From positions 2,636,576 to 2,700,575 of the forward strand of contig OX639991.1 in the NCBI GenBank assembly GCA_951828585.1: a stretch of 64,000 nucleotides of DNA. The letters run 5' to 3'. Shown one piece after another: positions 53,001-60,959 of this stretch. The notes below the pieces were generated by a model. That model searched no databases, was not told the DNA's origin, and saw only the letters and a program-made list of their open reading frames with translations. A program made the translations under genes and the position numbers. Origin of the DNA: Longimicrobiales bacterium (lineage in GTDB: Bacteria > Gemmatimonadota > Gemmatimonadetes > Longimicrobiales > Gaopeijiaceae). The stretch's first letter is position 1. Every line of letters begins with the position of its first letter.

Positions 53001-56000
53001 GTGCCTCGTGGTACCGGGTGCGAGACCCGGATGCACATGGAAGGTGGCCACGGAGTTCGTGTTGGCGACCCGAACCGCCCAGTTCGCTCCGCCGTCCGAA
53101 GAGACTTCGATTCGGTAACCGGTAACCCGGGAACCTCCGTCGTAGCCGGGCGGACTCCACGTGAGGTTGATTTGCGACTGTGCGTTCTGTGCGTCGGCGG
53201 TTGCAGTCAGGTTGGTCGGTGCATCCGGTACGCGCGGGTCGGTGGTGGCACGGTCCACATTCGAAGCCGCGCCCGGTCCCACCCCGTTGATCGCCTTCAC
53301 CCGGTAGTGCAGCGTGGTGTCCGGGGTGAGACCCGTGTGACTGTACTCCGTGTCGGAGGAGCCCGTGTTGGCAGCCAGCACCGACCAGCCCGAGGTGCCC
53401 GTGTTCGAGACTTCGATCCGGTACCCGGTAATCGCCGAGCCGCTGTCGCTGGCGGGCGGGGACCATGACAGATCGATGCTCGTCATGCCTGTCGCCGTGG
53501 CGGCCAGTCCCTGCGGTGGGCCGGGGACGTTGGGTGCGGTGGTGGCGCTGTCCGTATTGGATGCCTCACCTGGTCCCACCGAGTTGATGGCACTCACTCG
53601 GTAGTGACGGGTCGTGCCCGCCCAGAGGTTGGTGTCGGCGTCCCGGGTCCTGGTGCTTCTCGTATTGGCTATCAGGTCCACCCAGTTCGACCCCTCGTTC
53701 TCCGAGAACTCGATGCGGTAGCCGGTGATCCGGGAGCCGCCATCGAAGCCGGGCGGATCCCATTCCAGATCGATGCGCGTCCGGCCGCTCGCGGTGGCCG
53801 TCAGGTTGGTCGGAGCGTCGGGGACCCTGGCGGCGGTGGTGGTAAAGGCGACGTTGGATGCCGAACTCGTACCGCTGGCGTTGATCGCAAAGACCCGATA
53901 GTGCCAGGTGGTCCCCGCGGTGAGGTCTTCGTGCATGTAGCTGGTGGCCGACGAATTCGAGTTCGCAACGTGCACTACCCAGGCGGCACCCCCGTTCGAC
54001 GAGATATCGATCCGGTACCCCGTGATCGGGGATCCCCCGTTCGAGGTAGGCGCGTCCCACGCCAGGTCGATCCGCGTCTGCCCGTTGGGGGAGGCGGTCA
54101 GGTTTCTCGGTCTGTCCGGGACATCCTGTGTCGTCGCACTGGCTTCTCGGGACGGGGAACCGACGCCGATCGCGTTGATCGCGGAAACCCGGTAGTGGCG
54201 GGTATCGCCGGCACTGAGGCCGGTGTGGGGATAGGTCGTGGAAGTCGAACCGGTATTGGCCACCAGGTCGGTCCAGGTGGCCCCTCTGGTCGACGAAACC
54301 TCGATCCGGTAGCCGGTGATCGCAGAGCCGCCATCGTCGCTCGGTGCAATCCACGCAAGGTTGATCTGGTTCTCTCCCTGCGCGGTGGCGCTCAGCCCGG
54401 TCGGCCGGCCGGGCACGTCTCCGTCGGTGGTGGCGTTCGCCGTGTTGGACACTGGGCCGGTGCCCTGGGCGTTGATCGCGGAGACCCGGTAGTGACGGGT
54501 GGTCGCGGGATCCAGCCCGGTGTCAGGGTATGTGGTGCTGGTATTGTCGGTGTCGGCCACCAGATCGTCCCAGTTGGCCCCGGCGTCGTCCGAATACTCG
54601 ATTTTGTACCCGGTTATCGCGGAATTGCCATCGTCGGCGGGCGCCGTCCAGGAGAGGTCGATTCGGTCCATTCCCTGCGCGGTTGCGGACAGGCCGGTGG
54701 GCGCGCCGGGGACTGAGGTGGTGAGCGTGGTGGTCGCGCTGGCGACATTGGAGGGATCGCTATGGCCGGTGTTGTTTATGGCGCGGACACGGTAGTGACG
54801 GGTGGTGTTGGCCCCCAGCCCCGTGTGTTTGTAGGAGGTGTTGGTGTTGCCCGTGTTGGTGACCAGGTCGTTCCAGCTGCTCTCGCTATCGGTGGAGAAT
54901 TCGATCCTGTAACCGGTGATCGCGCTGGTTCCGGTATTGGTCGGCGCGTCCCAATCCAGGTCGATGGCCGTGTTGCCGTCGGGTTCGGCCGTGAGCTCGG
55001 TCGGGGCGCCAGGGACTTCGCCCTCGCGTTTGGTGGTGCCCGTGGCGGTGTTGGACGCTGGACCCATCCCCTGATCATTGATCGCGAAGACCTGGTATTG
55101 GAGCGTGGTGTCGGGCGTGAGGCTGCCGTGGGTGTACTTGATGTCCGTTTTCTCCGTATCGGCCTCCAGCAGGGTCCAGGCGCTGTTCTGGTTCCTCCTT
55201 ACCTCGATTCGGTAGCCGGTAATGGGGGAGCCACCATCAGCGGGCTTGGTCCACGTCAGTTCGATCTCGGTAGTGCTCGTCCCCTCGGCGTTGAGGTCGT
55301 CGACGGCGCCGGGCACGTCCAGGGTTCTTTGGTTGTCGACTTCCAGGTCTGTGAAGGCCGGGAGGTAGTTGCCCTTCTCGTCGCGAAGTGGGGCAGTTCC
55401 GGGGGTATAGGTGAGCTTGACGTTGTCGCCCGCGTGGATGGTATTTGACGAGCTGAGCGTCAGGGTTACCACGTTGTCTTCGACATCCACTGTGTTGGTG
55501 GCTTGATTGTCGATCCCTGTGGTGCCGTCAGGCCTCTTGGTCGTTACTTTGAAGCTGCCCCCGGTCGCCTGGTACTGCTCGTCAAATTCCTCATGGTAGC
55601 GCAGGACGATGGTCTGCAGGTTGGCCGTCGCCTGTTCCAGCTCCGGCACCTTGTTGTCGACCGCGAAGGTGAAGGTCGTCTCGTCGTTTCCGTCCCCGTC
55701 ATTGTCCACGGCGTCGGCCAGGACCGTCACGATGATATTGCCCTCCAGGCCCGAGTGGGTCTCGATGTTGAGAGTAAAGACGGAGTCCGCGTGGAGAGTC
55801 GCCAACTGCCCGGTCTTTTCGGCTCCCGCGATCCGGATGTCGCCGCTGGTGAACCCCGTGACTAGGACCGAGAACTCGAACTTGAGCGTGAAAGCCGAGT
55901 CCGGCCTTTCCGGACAATTCTCGCAACGCGTCGTGGTGATCGTCACCGTCGGCTTCTCGACCCCCCTCTCGGGCCCGTCCTCCCCCGCGGACGCCCCCCG

Positions 56001-56111
56001 CCCCCCCCCATCACCACCCGGAAACACCTCGGCCCGGGCCGCGCTCGAGGGCAGAACGACCGCACACGCCAAGATCAGACTCGCCAAAGCAAGGGAAACG
56101 AGATTTCGCAC
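50070..56111 (-). CDS. Giant FN3-repeat autotransporter-like surface protein
   Basis: 2013-residue exported protein from GTG 56111 (ribosome site AGGAGC). Signal about 1-28; an Ig/SwmB-like region (about 55-265) with VTGFTSGDIRIAGA and VPELEQATANLQTIVLRYHE; then 13 fibronectin type III modules of about 99 residues (about 267-1553), each opening V-P-x-x-P-x-x-L with a D/E-L-x-W and ITGYRIEVS core. The last about 440 residues are an outer-membrane-barrel-like domain of alternating aromatic strands (FTTWGSAEYTSMGEPDGE, SLNPYVAWLPGRKGVAVWAA) ending in RHGLAMRGRWVF with terminal Phe, the usual barrel-assembly signal. It would display FN3 domains at the cell surface, as in adhesins or symbiosis factors. 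Terminator at 49986-50035. Confidence 0.87.
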   Translation of the reverse strand: MRNLVSLALASLILACAVVLPSSAARAEVFPGGDGGGRGASAGEDGPERGVEKPTVTITTTRCENCPERPDSAFTLKFEFSVLVTGFTSGDIRIAGAEKTGQLATLHADSVFTLNIETHSGLEGNIIVTVLADAVDNDGDGNDETTFTFAVDNKVPELEQATANLQTIVLRYHEEFDEQYQATGGSFKVTTKRPDGTTGIDNQATNTVDVEDNVVTLTLSSSNTIHAGDNVKLTYTPGTAPLRDEKGNYLPAFTDLEVDNQRTLDVPGAVDDLNAEGTSTTEIELTWTKPADGGSPITGYRIEVRRNQNSAWTLLEADTEKTDIKYTHGSLTPDTTLQYQVFAINDQGMGPASNTATGTTKREGEVPGAPTELTAEPDGNTAIDLDWDAPTNTGTSAITGYRIEFSTDSESSWNDLVTNTGNTNTSYKHTGLGANTTRHYRVRAINNTGHSDPSNVASATTTLTTSVPGAPTGLSATAQGMDRIDLSWTAPADDGNSAITGYKIEYSDDAGANWDDLVADTDNTSTTYPDTGLDPATTRHYRVSAINAQGTGPVSNTANATTDGDVPGRPTGLSATAQGENQINLAWIAPSDDGGSAITGYRIEVSSTRGATWTDLVANTGSTSTTYPHTGLSAGDTRHYRVSAINAIGVGSPSREASATTQDVPDRPRNLTASPNGQTRIDLAWDAPTSNGGSPITGYRIDISSNGGAAWVVHVANSNSSATSYMHEDLTAGTTWHYRVFAINASGTSSASNVAFTTTAARVPDAPTNLTATASGRTRIDLEWDPPGFDGGSRITGYRIEFSENEGSNWVDLIANTRSTRTRDADTNLWAGTTRHYRVSAINSVGPGEASNTDSATTAPNVPGPPQGLAATATGMTSIDLSWSPPASDSGSAITGYRIEVSNTGTSGWSVLAANTGSSDTEYSHTGLTPDTTLHYRVKAINGVGPGAASNVDRATTDPRVPDAPTNLTATADAQNAQSQINLTWSPPGYDGGSRVTGYRIEVSSDGGANWAVRVANTNSVATFHVHPGLAPGTTRHYRVYAINVAGAGAASDIAHATTDATVPALPTDLEAIADGPFQIDLSWAAPTYDGGSPVTGYRIEVSTTRGPPWRTLEENTGSTSTAYSHMGLPAATRRDYRVSALNVVGRSLPSNVADATTDPDLPDAPTDLQAMARGTSQIELEWMAPSYTGGVAISGYQIEVSEDGGSRWEVLEANVPSTPTRYTHMDLDPATTRHYRVSATNAAGTGDPSNVASATTDATTPAAPTDLAATADGTSRIDLAWTAPDYDGGAGVTGYRIEVSVNRGVTWTDLEANTQSTSPTYAHTGLAPATTRHYRVSAINRIGAGDPSESAHATTDATLPDAPQRLTADAHDHSQIDLDWGAPNFDGGSAITGYRIEVSENEGSTWADLVANTGSTETEYSHTGLNPATTRHYRVSAINAIGTGEASNVANATTDAVVPDRPTNLVATATEPTRIDLNWSAPAYDGGAPIGSYRIEVSEDGVSWTDLQRSTGTTLTSYAHIGLKPGSTRHYRVSAINVVGAGLPSNTASASTDDPVERAGRVNEAILPHFAAAATTSTMAAISGRIEAVASRNPLQSQLGAAGLLSRAGNMGLRGSAAGLDMGRLFDGKSFTLPLGGDGQQEDIATPFGFTTWGSAEYTSMGEPDGEGVEWDGDMLSIHIGADARVHRDILAGIAGSRSAGNYDFTDVTGEREVEGTYEARMTSLNPYVAWLPGRKGVAVWAAGSFGWGEVTVDDEPGGQRASDTRSRAGAVGGSRIMHSSGASALRLRAEGWTSQVEVDGSEGMDTLTLDMQRLRLALEWWQVQRLTGGQQINFVVEGGLRYGDGDGTEGAGIELGGGLRFVSATKALTVEGHGRLLATSPEDYKEWGFRGLIQIEPQAVARGLSLKIAPAWGQSASGVQELYEQGVSNRPDMGNALQRGRVNTRVEYGLGEFSGTPYGRFYLADGGARAFGTGMRYSVTRVLDLRFEGTRTESASGPVRHGLAMRGRWVF

Positions 56112-56331
56112 CGGAAGCTCCTGTCTTTAGGGGTTGGGAAGGCTGCCGAACCGACCAGGAAAGGGCCTCACAGCGTTGAATCCCCTCCGCCCGCCCGGTC
56201 GGCGACCTCACAGAAGGAAGTTACCAACAAACCGCAAAATGTGTACTCCTGTCCGCCGCACACCACAACATCTGGCGTTCAATCCCTCATCCAACGCCGG
56301 AACCTGCCCCCGACAGGTCCCCATTCGGCCG

Positions 56332-57378
56332 TCAGTTGCCGAAGAGCGCCCCCGCCCCCACCCCCGACAACCACATCGACCGGCTCGAGTGCCCCACATC
56401 CGGCACGATCATCTCCCGGTGGGCGTGCCCGGCGTACAGCTCGTCCATGAAGCGGACCAGAGTGCGGCCGCGGTGGTAGCGGTGCGGTCCCTGCAGGTCC
56501 GCGCCGCAACTCACGTCGAGTGACGCGGCGGTCGTGTCGGCGTCCCCGAGCAGGATGCGGACGTCGTGGCGGGCCAGCTGGGCGCGGATGGAGTCGGCTG
56601 CCAGACGGTCGGCGTAGTTGTTGCGGTCCCGGAGCCCGTAGTGCCACTCGTCGTAGTCCTCGCACCCCGTCTCGGGGACCGTGAATCCACCTTCGGCGTC
56701 CTCCCGTTCGGGCCCCAGGTACAGGTAGGTGGACGGGTTGGTCACCACGTACCGGAAGGCCACGCCCGATTCCGTCGCCTTGTGCTCGGTGGTCGCCGCG
56801 TAACGGTGCACGACCTGCCCGCCCGCCGAGTGGCCGGCCACCACGATCTCCTGCATGGCTGGAAAGCGCGACGTGTTCAGGAACGCGTCCACGATCCGGT
56901 CCAGCGCCGCGTACGAACTCACCCGCGGCGACGGTCCCTCGGGCCGGGACAGGTTCCCCCGCTTCCACCCCGCGCTCGACCAGAAGGGCTCGTCCGCTTC
57001 GGGGTCGTCCTCGTCGGTCTGGAAGTGCGGGGCGACGATCGCGGTGACCGCCGACACGCCCGCCTCGGCGGCGGCCAGCACCCCGGTCTCGAAGTACGTG
57101 TCGGCGTCTCGTGTGTTGCCGTGGATGACGATGAGACCGCGCGTCACGCCCGCGTGTCCCTCGGAGAGCAGATGGGTGCTGTACACCGGAAGGTAGCGGG
57201 CAGTAACGATCTCCACCCGCTCGGCGCACGTCGCGTTGGGGAAGGTGCAGGGGACGGGCCGCTCGGGCTCGACCGGGTCGGGATCGGGCGTCATGGTGGA
57301 TCCGCCGCAGGCCGCGAGGGCAACGAGGAGGGCCGGCACAACCCGTAGCCGGGCGGCGGACGCGGTGCGGTTCTTCAT
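56332..57378 (-). CDS. Alpha/beta hydrolase lipoprotein
   Basis: 348-residue exported hydrolase; GGAG site about 8 bases before ATG 57378, signal with lipobox LVALAAC. Core strands GLIVIHGNTRDADTYFETG (oxyanion-hole HG) and IVVAGHSAGGQVVHRYAAT (nucleophile elbow GHSAG, Ser about residue 185), DVRILLGDADTT (Asp) and IVPDVGHSSRSM (His) complete the catalytic triad. YLPVYSTHLL and DADTYFETG resemble PHB-depolymerase/feruloyl-esterase-like secreted esterases, but no substrate is fixed. Upstream in-frame sequence (57379-57540) appears to come from another gene. Confidence 0.83.
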   Translation of the reverse strand: MKNRTASAARLRVVPALLVALAACGGSTMTPDPDPVEPERPVPCTFPNATCAERVEIVTARYLPVYSTHLLSEGHAGVTRGLIVIHGNTRDADTYFETGVLAAAEAGVSAVTAIVAPHFQTDEDDPEADEPFWSSAGWKRGNLSRPEGPSPRVSSYAALDRIVDAFLNTSRFPAMQEIVVAGHSAGGQVVHRYAATTEHKATESGVAFRYVVTNPSTYLYLGPEREDAEGGFTVPETGCEDYDEWHYGLRDRNNYADRLAADSIRAQLARHDVRILLGDADTTAASLDVSCGADLQGPHRYHRGRTLVRFMDELYAGHAHREMIVPDVGHSSRSMWLSGVGAGALFGN

Positions 57379-57540
57379 CGCTCTACTCCGGTATTGTCCC
57401 ATGAAACCCAGATCCATGACGGTGACGCCGGCCTCCGGCTCGATGGTGAAGGTCACGAACGAGCTCCCGCAGGCCTGGCCGTCCCCGCCGTCAAAGTAGA
57501 GGCGGAACACGTCGTCGTTCCAGTCGGCGGACCAGATCAT
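57379..57540 (-). pseudogene. C-terminal remnant of another secreted hydrolase
   Basis: Immediately upstream of the hydrolase start and in frame with it: IWSADWNDDVFRLYFDGGDG, SSFVTFTIEPEAGVTVMDLG then FMGQY. This resembles the C-terminal beta-barrel domain (DUF3471-like) found behind beta-lactamase-type serine hydrolases, ending in F-x-G-x-Y. No complete gene precedes it; another broken frame (MNRLRPRSRALRTYKVPIAV) begins at about 57630. Likely the residue of a deleted neighbour. Confidence 0.4.
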
Positions 57541-57780
57541 GTCGGGGTGGCGCCGCCATGGACAGGATGCGCACCGCGATGGGGACCTTGTAGGTGCGAA
57601 GGGCGCGCGACCGGGGGCGGAGGCGATTCATGTCAACTCCAGTTTCCATAATGAAAAGCGGGGATTACAACCTAGCCGGATTGTGGTTGTGGGCCATGAA
57701 CCTGAGACGACGGGCGGGAGGGACGCCAGCGGGCCCGCCGGGTGGCCGGAAACGGCCAGGAAAGATTCGAACGGCGAAGT

Positions 57781-57852
57781 GAGCCGGCTGGGAATCGAAC
57801 CCAGGACCTACGGATTAAAAGTCCGTTGCTCTGCCAACTGAGCTACCGGCTC
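57781..57852 (-). tRNA. tRNA-Lys (anticodon UUU)
   Basis: 72-nucleotide cloverleaf on the minus strand. Acceptor stem GAGCCGG/CCGGCTC pairs over seven bases; D-arm GCTCAGTTGGCAGAGC; anticodon stem ACGGA/TCCGT around loop CTTTTAA with anticodon TTT (57819-57817); T-arm GGGTTCGATTCCC is canonical. No CCA is encoded in the DNA. Directly downstream of rnhB on the same strand, 26 bases away. Confidence 0.97.
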
Positions 57853-57878
57853 GCCGGAATAATAACCACGCCCGCCAT

Positions 57879-58598
57879 TCAGCGGGACACTTCCGGAGTC
57901 GGGCCGGTGCCGGAGGGCGGACGCTCCGGCTGGCGGTCGGCGGAGGAATCCGCGCGGGCACCGAGGTCCTCGAGCGGCAGCTCCAGCTGCAGCAGCCCGA
58001 AGGTGGTGCGGTGGTGCGGGGTCAGACCGACTTCCCGCACCGCGCGCCGATGGCCCCGGGTGGCGTAGCCCATGTTGCGCTCCCACCCGTACTTCGGGTA
58101 GCGGGGGGCCAGGCGCGTCATGAGGCGGTCGCGGCAGACCTTGGCCACGATCGACGCGCAGGCGATCGAGTGGACGAGCGCGTCGCCGCCCACCACCGCC
58201 TCGTGCTCCCAGGCCAGTCCGCGCACCGGCAGCCCGTCGACCACGACGTGATCCGGGTGAACGGGCAGCCGCGCGAGGGCCCGGGTCATGGCACGGGTGG
58301 TGGCCTGGAGGATGTTGTGGCGGTCGATCTCCCGCACCGACGCCGCCCCGAGCGCGACGGCGGCGGCCCGCGCGTGGATCTCGCGCGCGATGTCGGAACG
58401 TCTTTGCGGGGTCAGGGCCTTGGAGTCGGTGGCCCCGTCGATGAATACCCCTTCGGCGAGGATGACGGCGGCCGCTACCACCGGTCCCGCGATGGGGCCC
58501 CGGCCGACTTCGTCCACTCCCGCCACATTGGCGAGCTTCCTTCGCCAGAACCCGCGCTCGTACTCGAGGATGTGGTCGGGCCCGGGTGTGGAGGGCAC
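57879..58598 (-). CDS. rnhB: Ribonuclease HII
   Basis: 239-residue enzyme that removes ribonucleotides from DNA (RNA of RNA-DNA hybrids). Catalytic motif near the N-terminus: NVAGVDEVGRGPIAGPVVAA (Asp, Glu of GVDEVGRG), DSKALTPQRR, then HVVVDGLPV (Asp) and SIACASIVAKVCRD (later acidic residue), and YGWERNMGYATRGHRRAV. A about 25-residue C-terminal extension (SADRQPERPPSGTGP) is low complexity. Follows rplS on the same strand, as in many bacteria, and precedes tRNA-Lys. Confidence 0.97.
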   Translation of the reverse strand: MPSTPGPDHILEYERGFWRRKLANVAGVDEVGRGPIAGPVVAAAVILAEGVFIDGATDSKALTPQRRSDIAREIHARAAAVALGAASVREIDRHNILQATTRAMTRALARLPVHPDHVVVDGLPVRGLAWEHEAVVGGDALVHSIACASIVAKVCRDRLMTRLAPRYPKYGWERNMGYATRGHRRAVREVGLTPHHRTTFGLLQLELPLEDLGARADSSADRQPERPPSGTGPTPEVSR

Positions 58599-58635
58599 CT
58601 GCCGCCGGTGTCAGCGGTACGTGGACAAGTCCGCG

Positions 58636-58995
58636 CTAGTGCGGCCGGAACGTCCGCTTTTCCTTGATGCGGGCTGCCTTGCCGCGCAGTCCCCTCAGGT
58701 AGTAGAGCTTGGCCCTGCGCACCCGTCCGCGCCGCACGATCTCGACGCCCCCGACCGTGGGGGCGTGGACCGGGAAGACGCGTTCCACTCCGATGCCGCC
58801 GGAGATCTTGCGGACGGTGAAGGTCTCGCCCATCCCCGAACCGCGCCGCACGAGGCAGACGCCCTCGAAGACCTGGATCCGTTCCTTCTGTCCTTCGCGG
58901 ACCCGGTAGAGGACCTTGATGGTGTCGCCCGGTGCGAAGTCGGGCAGGTCGTCCCGCGCCTGTTCCATATCCAGCTGGTGGAGGATGTCCGCCAT
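58636..58995 (-). CDS. rplS: 50S ribosomal protein L19
   Basis: 119 residues, normal length. [20 protein letters not shown] then [13 protein letters not shown], followed by [20 protein letters not shown] and [20 protein letters not shown], is standard L19, which lies at the 30S-50S interface. It belongs to the rpsP-rimM-trmD-rplS group, but a plus-strand gene now sits between it and trmD, so it needs its own promoter near 59000-59260. Confidence 0.98.
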   Translation of the reverse strand: MADILHQLDMEQARDDLPDFAPGDTIKVLYRVREGQKERIQVFEGVCLVRRGSGMGETFTVRKISGGIGVERVFPVHAPTVGGVEIVRRGRVRRAKLYYLRGLRGKAARIKEKRTFRPH

Positions 58996-59262
58996 GGCCG
59001 GGCTCCTCTTCGTGTTTCGTTACCGTTTCGCCTCTGTAGCGCTAACAGTCCGTGGAAAACCTCCGGAGCATGCGACTGGCGATTCATCCACGGACTGCTG
59101 GCCAGCAAAGATAGATTCGTCGCGGATTTTTTGGAAGGGCCTGTCTGGGACAGCCTGTCTGGGACAGCCGGTCTGGGCCAGCAACGATTCGGGCAACGAT
59201 TCGGGCGGCCGATGTGTCCAAGAAGAACACACCCTCGCAACGCTCGGCACGGAGGCGGCACA
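58996..59262. repeat. rplS leader region with short tandem repeats
   Basis: Contains two short tandem repeats: GCCTGTCTGGGACA repeated with variation (about 59138-59175) and AACGATTCGGGC twice (about 59181-59206). Must hold the promoter of rplS (minus) and of the small plus-strand gene at 59263. No gene seen. Confidence 0.45.
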
Positions 59263-59673
59263 ATGAGAAGGAACGGCACGGATTTCATGGCTATCGGGGC
59301 GATTCTGGCAGGCGCGACGATCGGAGTGGGCGGTACCGCGGCCCTGCTGGGAAGTTCGCTCGACGACCGGATGGAAGCGGCGTTTGAGTGCGAGTCCCTC
59401 TTCTTGTCCGGCGTTTCCGGCACTCCAACGCGGGTGACGTGGAGCTACTCGGTGGACCGTTACGGGGAGGTCAGGAAGCGGCGGTGCCCGAGAGTCAGAA
59501 CGACTACCGTCCACGTGCGCCGGCCGGTCAGGACGGTGGACCTGGAGCTCCAGGCGGAGCTGGAGGCGATGGCTGCCGCGCTGGCCGCGGCGCGGACTCG
59601 CGAGCAGGTCGTCCAGGCACTGGAGAGCGGGCAGGAGGCGGCGGCGGCCGACGAGTCTTCCGGAAATCGCTAG
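59263..59673 (+). CDS. Hypothetical secreted or membrane-anchored protein (136 aa)
   Basis: Starts at ATG 59263 after GGAGGCGGCAC. An N-terminal hydrophobic segment (AIGAILAGATIGVGGTAALL) probably anchors it in the membrane. The middle has a possible CxC pair (FECESLFLSG then RYGEVRKRRC), and the C-terminal half is a charged helix (VDLELQAELEAMAAALAAAR) of coiled-coil type. No family recognised. It lies convergently to trmD and interrupts the usual trmD-rplS gene order, suggesting a late insertion. Confidence 0.55.
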   Translation: MRRNGTDFMAIGAILAGATIGVGGTAALLGSSLDDRMEAAFECESLFLSGVSGTPTRVTWSYSVDRYGEVRKRRCPRVRTTTVHVRRPVRTVDLELQAELEAMAAALAAARTREQVVQALESGQEAAAADESSGNR

Positions 59674-59711
59674 CGCAAGCGGCGCCGACACCCCACAACG
59701 AGTCCCCCTCC

Positions 59712-59758
59712 CATCCCGCCTGTGCTTTCGGCGGGATGCCGTCCTGCTCCGTCAGGAC
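59712..59758. terminator. Double hairpin between convergent genes
   Basis: Two adjacent stems: CATCCCGCC/GGCGGGATG (59712-59738) and GTCCTG/CAGGAC (59741-59758, overlapping the end of trmD). Placed between the stops of the plus-strand hypothetical (59673) and trmD (59752), they fit a bidirectional terminator; no long T-run follows. Confidence 0.55.
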
Positions 59759-60417
59759 TTTCCACGCCGCCCCCGGGTAAGTCCTTCCGACGCCTCTTCC
59801 CGCCATGCCTCGATACGGCGGTGGTCGCCGCTGCGCAGGACGTCCGGTACGCGGTGGCCCCGGTACTCCGCGGGACGCGTGTACGACGGCGCCGAGATCA
59901 CATCCCCGTCGTAGAAGGAGTCGGAGGACGCGGACTCGTGGTCGCCGAGAGCGCCGGGCAGGAGCCGCACCACGGCATCGGTCACGGCAAGCGCCGCCAC
60001 CTCGCCGCCCGACACCACGAAGTCCCCGATCGACAGCTCTTCGGTGGCCAGGTGGTCGGCGACCCGCTGGTCGACGTCCTTGTAGTGACCGCACAGGAGC
60101 GTGACTTCGGATTCGAGCGACAGGCGCACCGCGTCGTCGTGACGGAATCGCCTGCCGCGCGCTGACATCAGGACGATCGGGCCGCGCGGCGCGAGATCGT
60201 CGACGGCCTCGAAGAAGGGCCCCGGCTTCATCACCATGCCGGCACCGCCGCCGTAGGGTTCGTCGTCGACGGTGCGGTGGACGTCGTGCGTGTAGTCGCG
60301 CAGGTCGATCACGCGATAGGTGGACAGACCCGCCTTCGCGGCCCGGCCGGGGATGCTGGCCTCCAGCGGCGCACCGAAGAATCCGGGGAAGATGGTCACG
60401 ATGTTGATGCGGATCAT
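59752..60417 (-). CDS. trmD: tRNA (guanine37-N1)-methyltransferase
   Basis: 221-residue SPOUT methyltransferase that modifies G37 of tRNAs to prevent frameshifting. Opening INIVTIFPGFFGAPLEASIP, then DDEPYGGGAGMVMKPGPFFE, the trefoil-knot SAM site LLCGHYKDVDQRV (variant of the usual LCGRYEGVDERV) and SIGDFVVSGGEVAALAVTDA with VVRLLPGALG and a final EYRGHRVPDVLRSGDH. Length is normal. Its ATG overlaps the stop of rimM by four bases, showing coupling within the ribosome-maturation operon. Confidence 0.97.
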   Translation of the reverse strand: MIRINIVTIFPGFFGAPLEASIPGRAAKAGLSTYRVIDLRDYTHDVHRTVDDEPYGGGAGMVMKPGPFFEAVDDLAPRGPIVLMSARGRRFRHDDAVRLSLESEVTLLCGHYKDVDQRVADHLATEELSIGDFVVSGGEVAALAVTDAVVRLLPGALGDHESASSDSFYDGDVISAPSYTRPAEYRGHRVPDVLRSGDHRRIEAWREEASEGLTRGRRGKS

Positions 60418-60956
60418 GACAGCAGGCCCTCCGGCGGGTCGACGACGACTCGGCGGCGCTCCCGGTCGAACTCCACCATCACCTGGGGGCTCAGCGGCAG
60501 CAGCAGGTCGCCGTCGGGGCCCGTCACTTCGAGCAGATGGGCGGGGCGAACGGGGTAGACTTCCTTCACGGTGCCGAGCACGGACCCGTCCCCGGTGACC
60601 ACGGTGGCGCCCAAGAGTTCGTGGTAGAAGATCTCGTCATCGGCCAGCTCGTCGATGGTGTCGAAGGGGCGCAGCAGGTAGAGCCCGCGCAGCCGCTCCG
60701 CAGCCGTTCGGTCCTCGATGCCCGCGAACCTGGCCAGGAAGCCCTTCCGGTAGGGACGGATGGACTCGATGGTCAGTTTGGGCAGGGTGGGCGAAGGGTT
60801 CTCGCCGTCTTCGTCGGCGGGGAGGTGCACGGCCCCGGGGATGAAGTGGCTCCCGGGATAGTCCGTCAGCGGCCAGATGTACAGTTCACCCTTCGTACCG
60901 TGGGCCTTGCTGAGGTGACCCACCACGAGGAAGGGGGGATGGCCGCCCCCGGTCAA
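60414..60956 (-). CDS. rimM: 16S rRNA processing protein RimM
   Basis: 180 residues. The N-terminal barrel has VVGHLSKAHGTKGELYIWPL, followed by the PRC domain (about 105-175) with ELLGATVVTGDGSVLGTVKE, LEVTGPDGDLLLPLS and a conserved end RRVVVDPPEGLL. It assists 30S maturation by binding S19. Overlaps trmD (ATGA) and follows rpsP by three bases, so the three genes form one tight operon. No KH-domain gene lies between rpsP and rimM, unlike in many bacteria. Confidence 0.95.
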   Translation of the reverse strand: MTGGGHPPFLVVGHLSKAHGTKGELYIWPLTDYPGSHFIPGAVHLPADEDGENPSPTLPKLTIESIRPYRKGFLARFAGIEDRTAAERLRGLYLLRPFDTIDELADDEIFYHELLGATVVTGDGSVLGTVKEVYPVRPAHLLEVTGPDGDLLLPLSPQVMVEFDRERRRVVVDPPEGLLS

Positions 60957-60959
60957 GAT

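Noticed and set aside
57781-57852. tRNA-Lys as attachment site for a mobile element
   Set aside because: No integrase lies beside it and no partial tRNA copy was noticed. The only integrase is 26 kb away.
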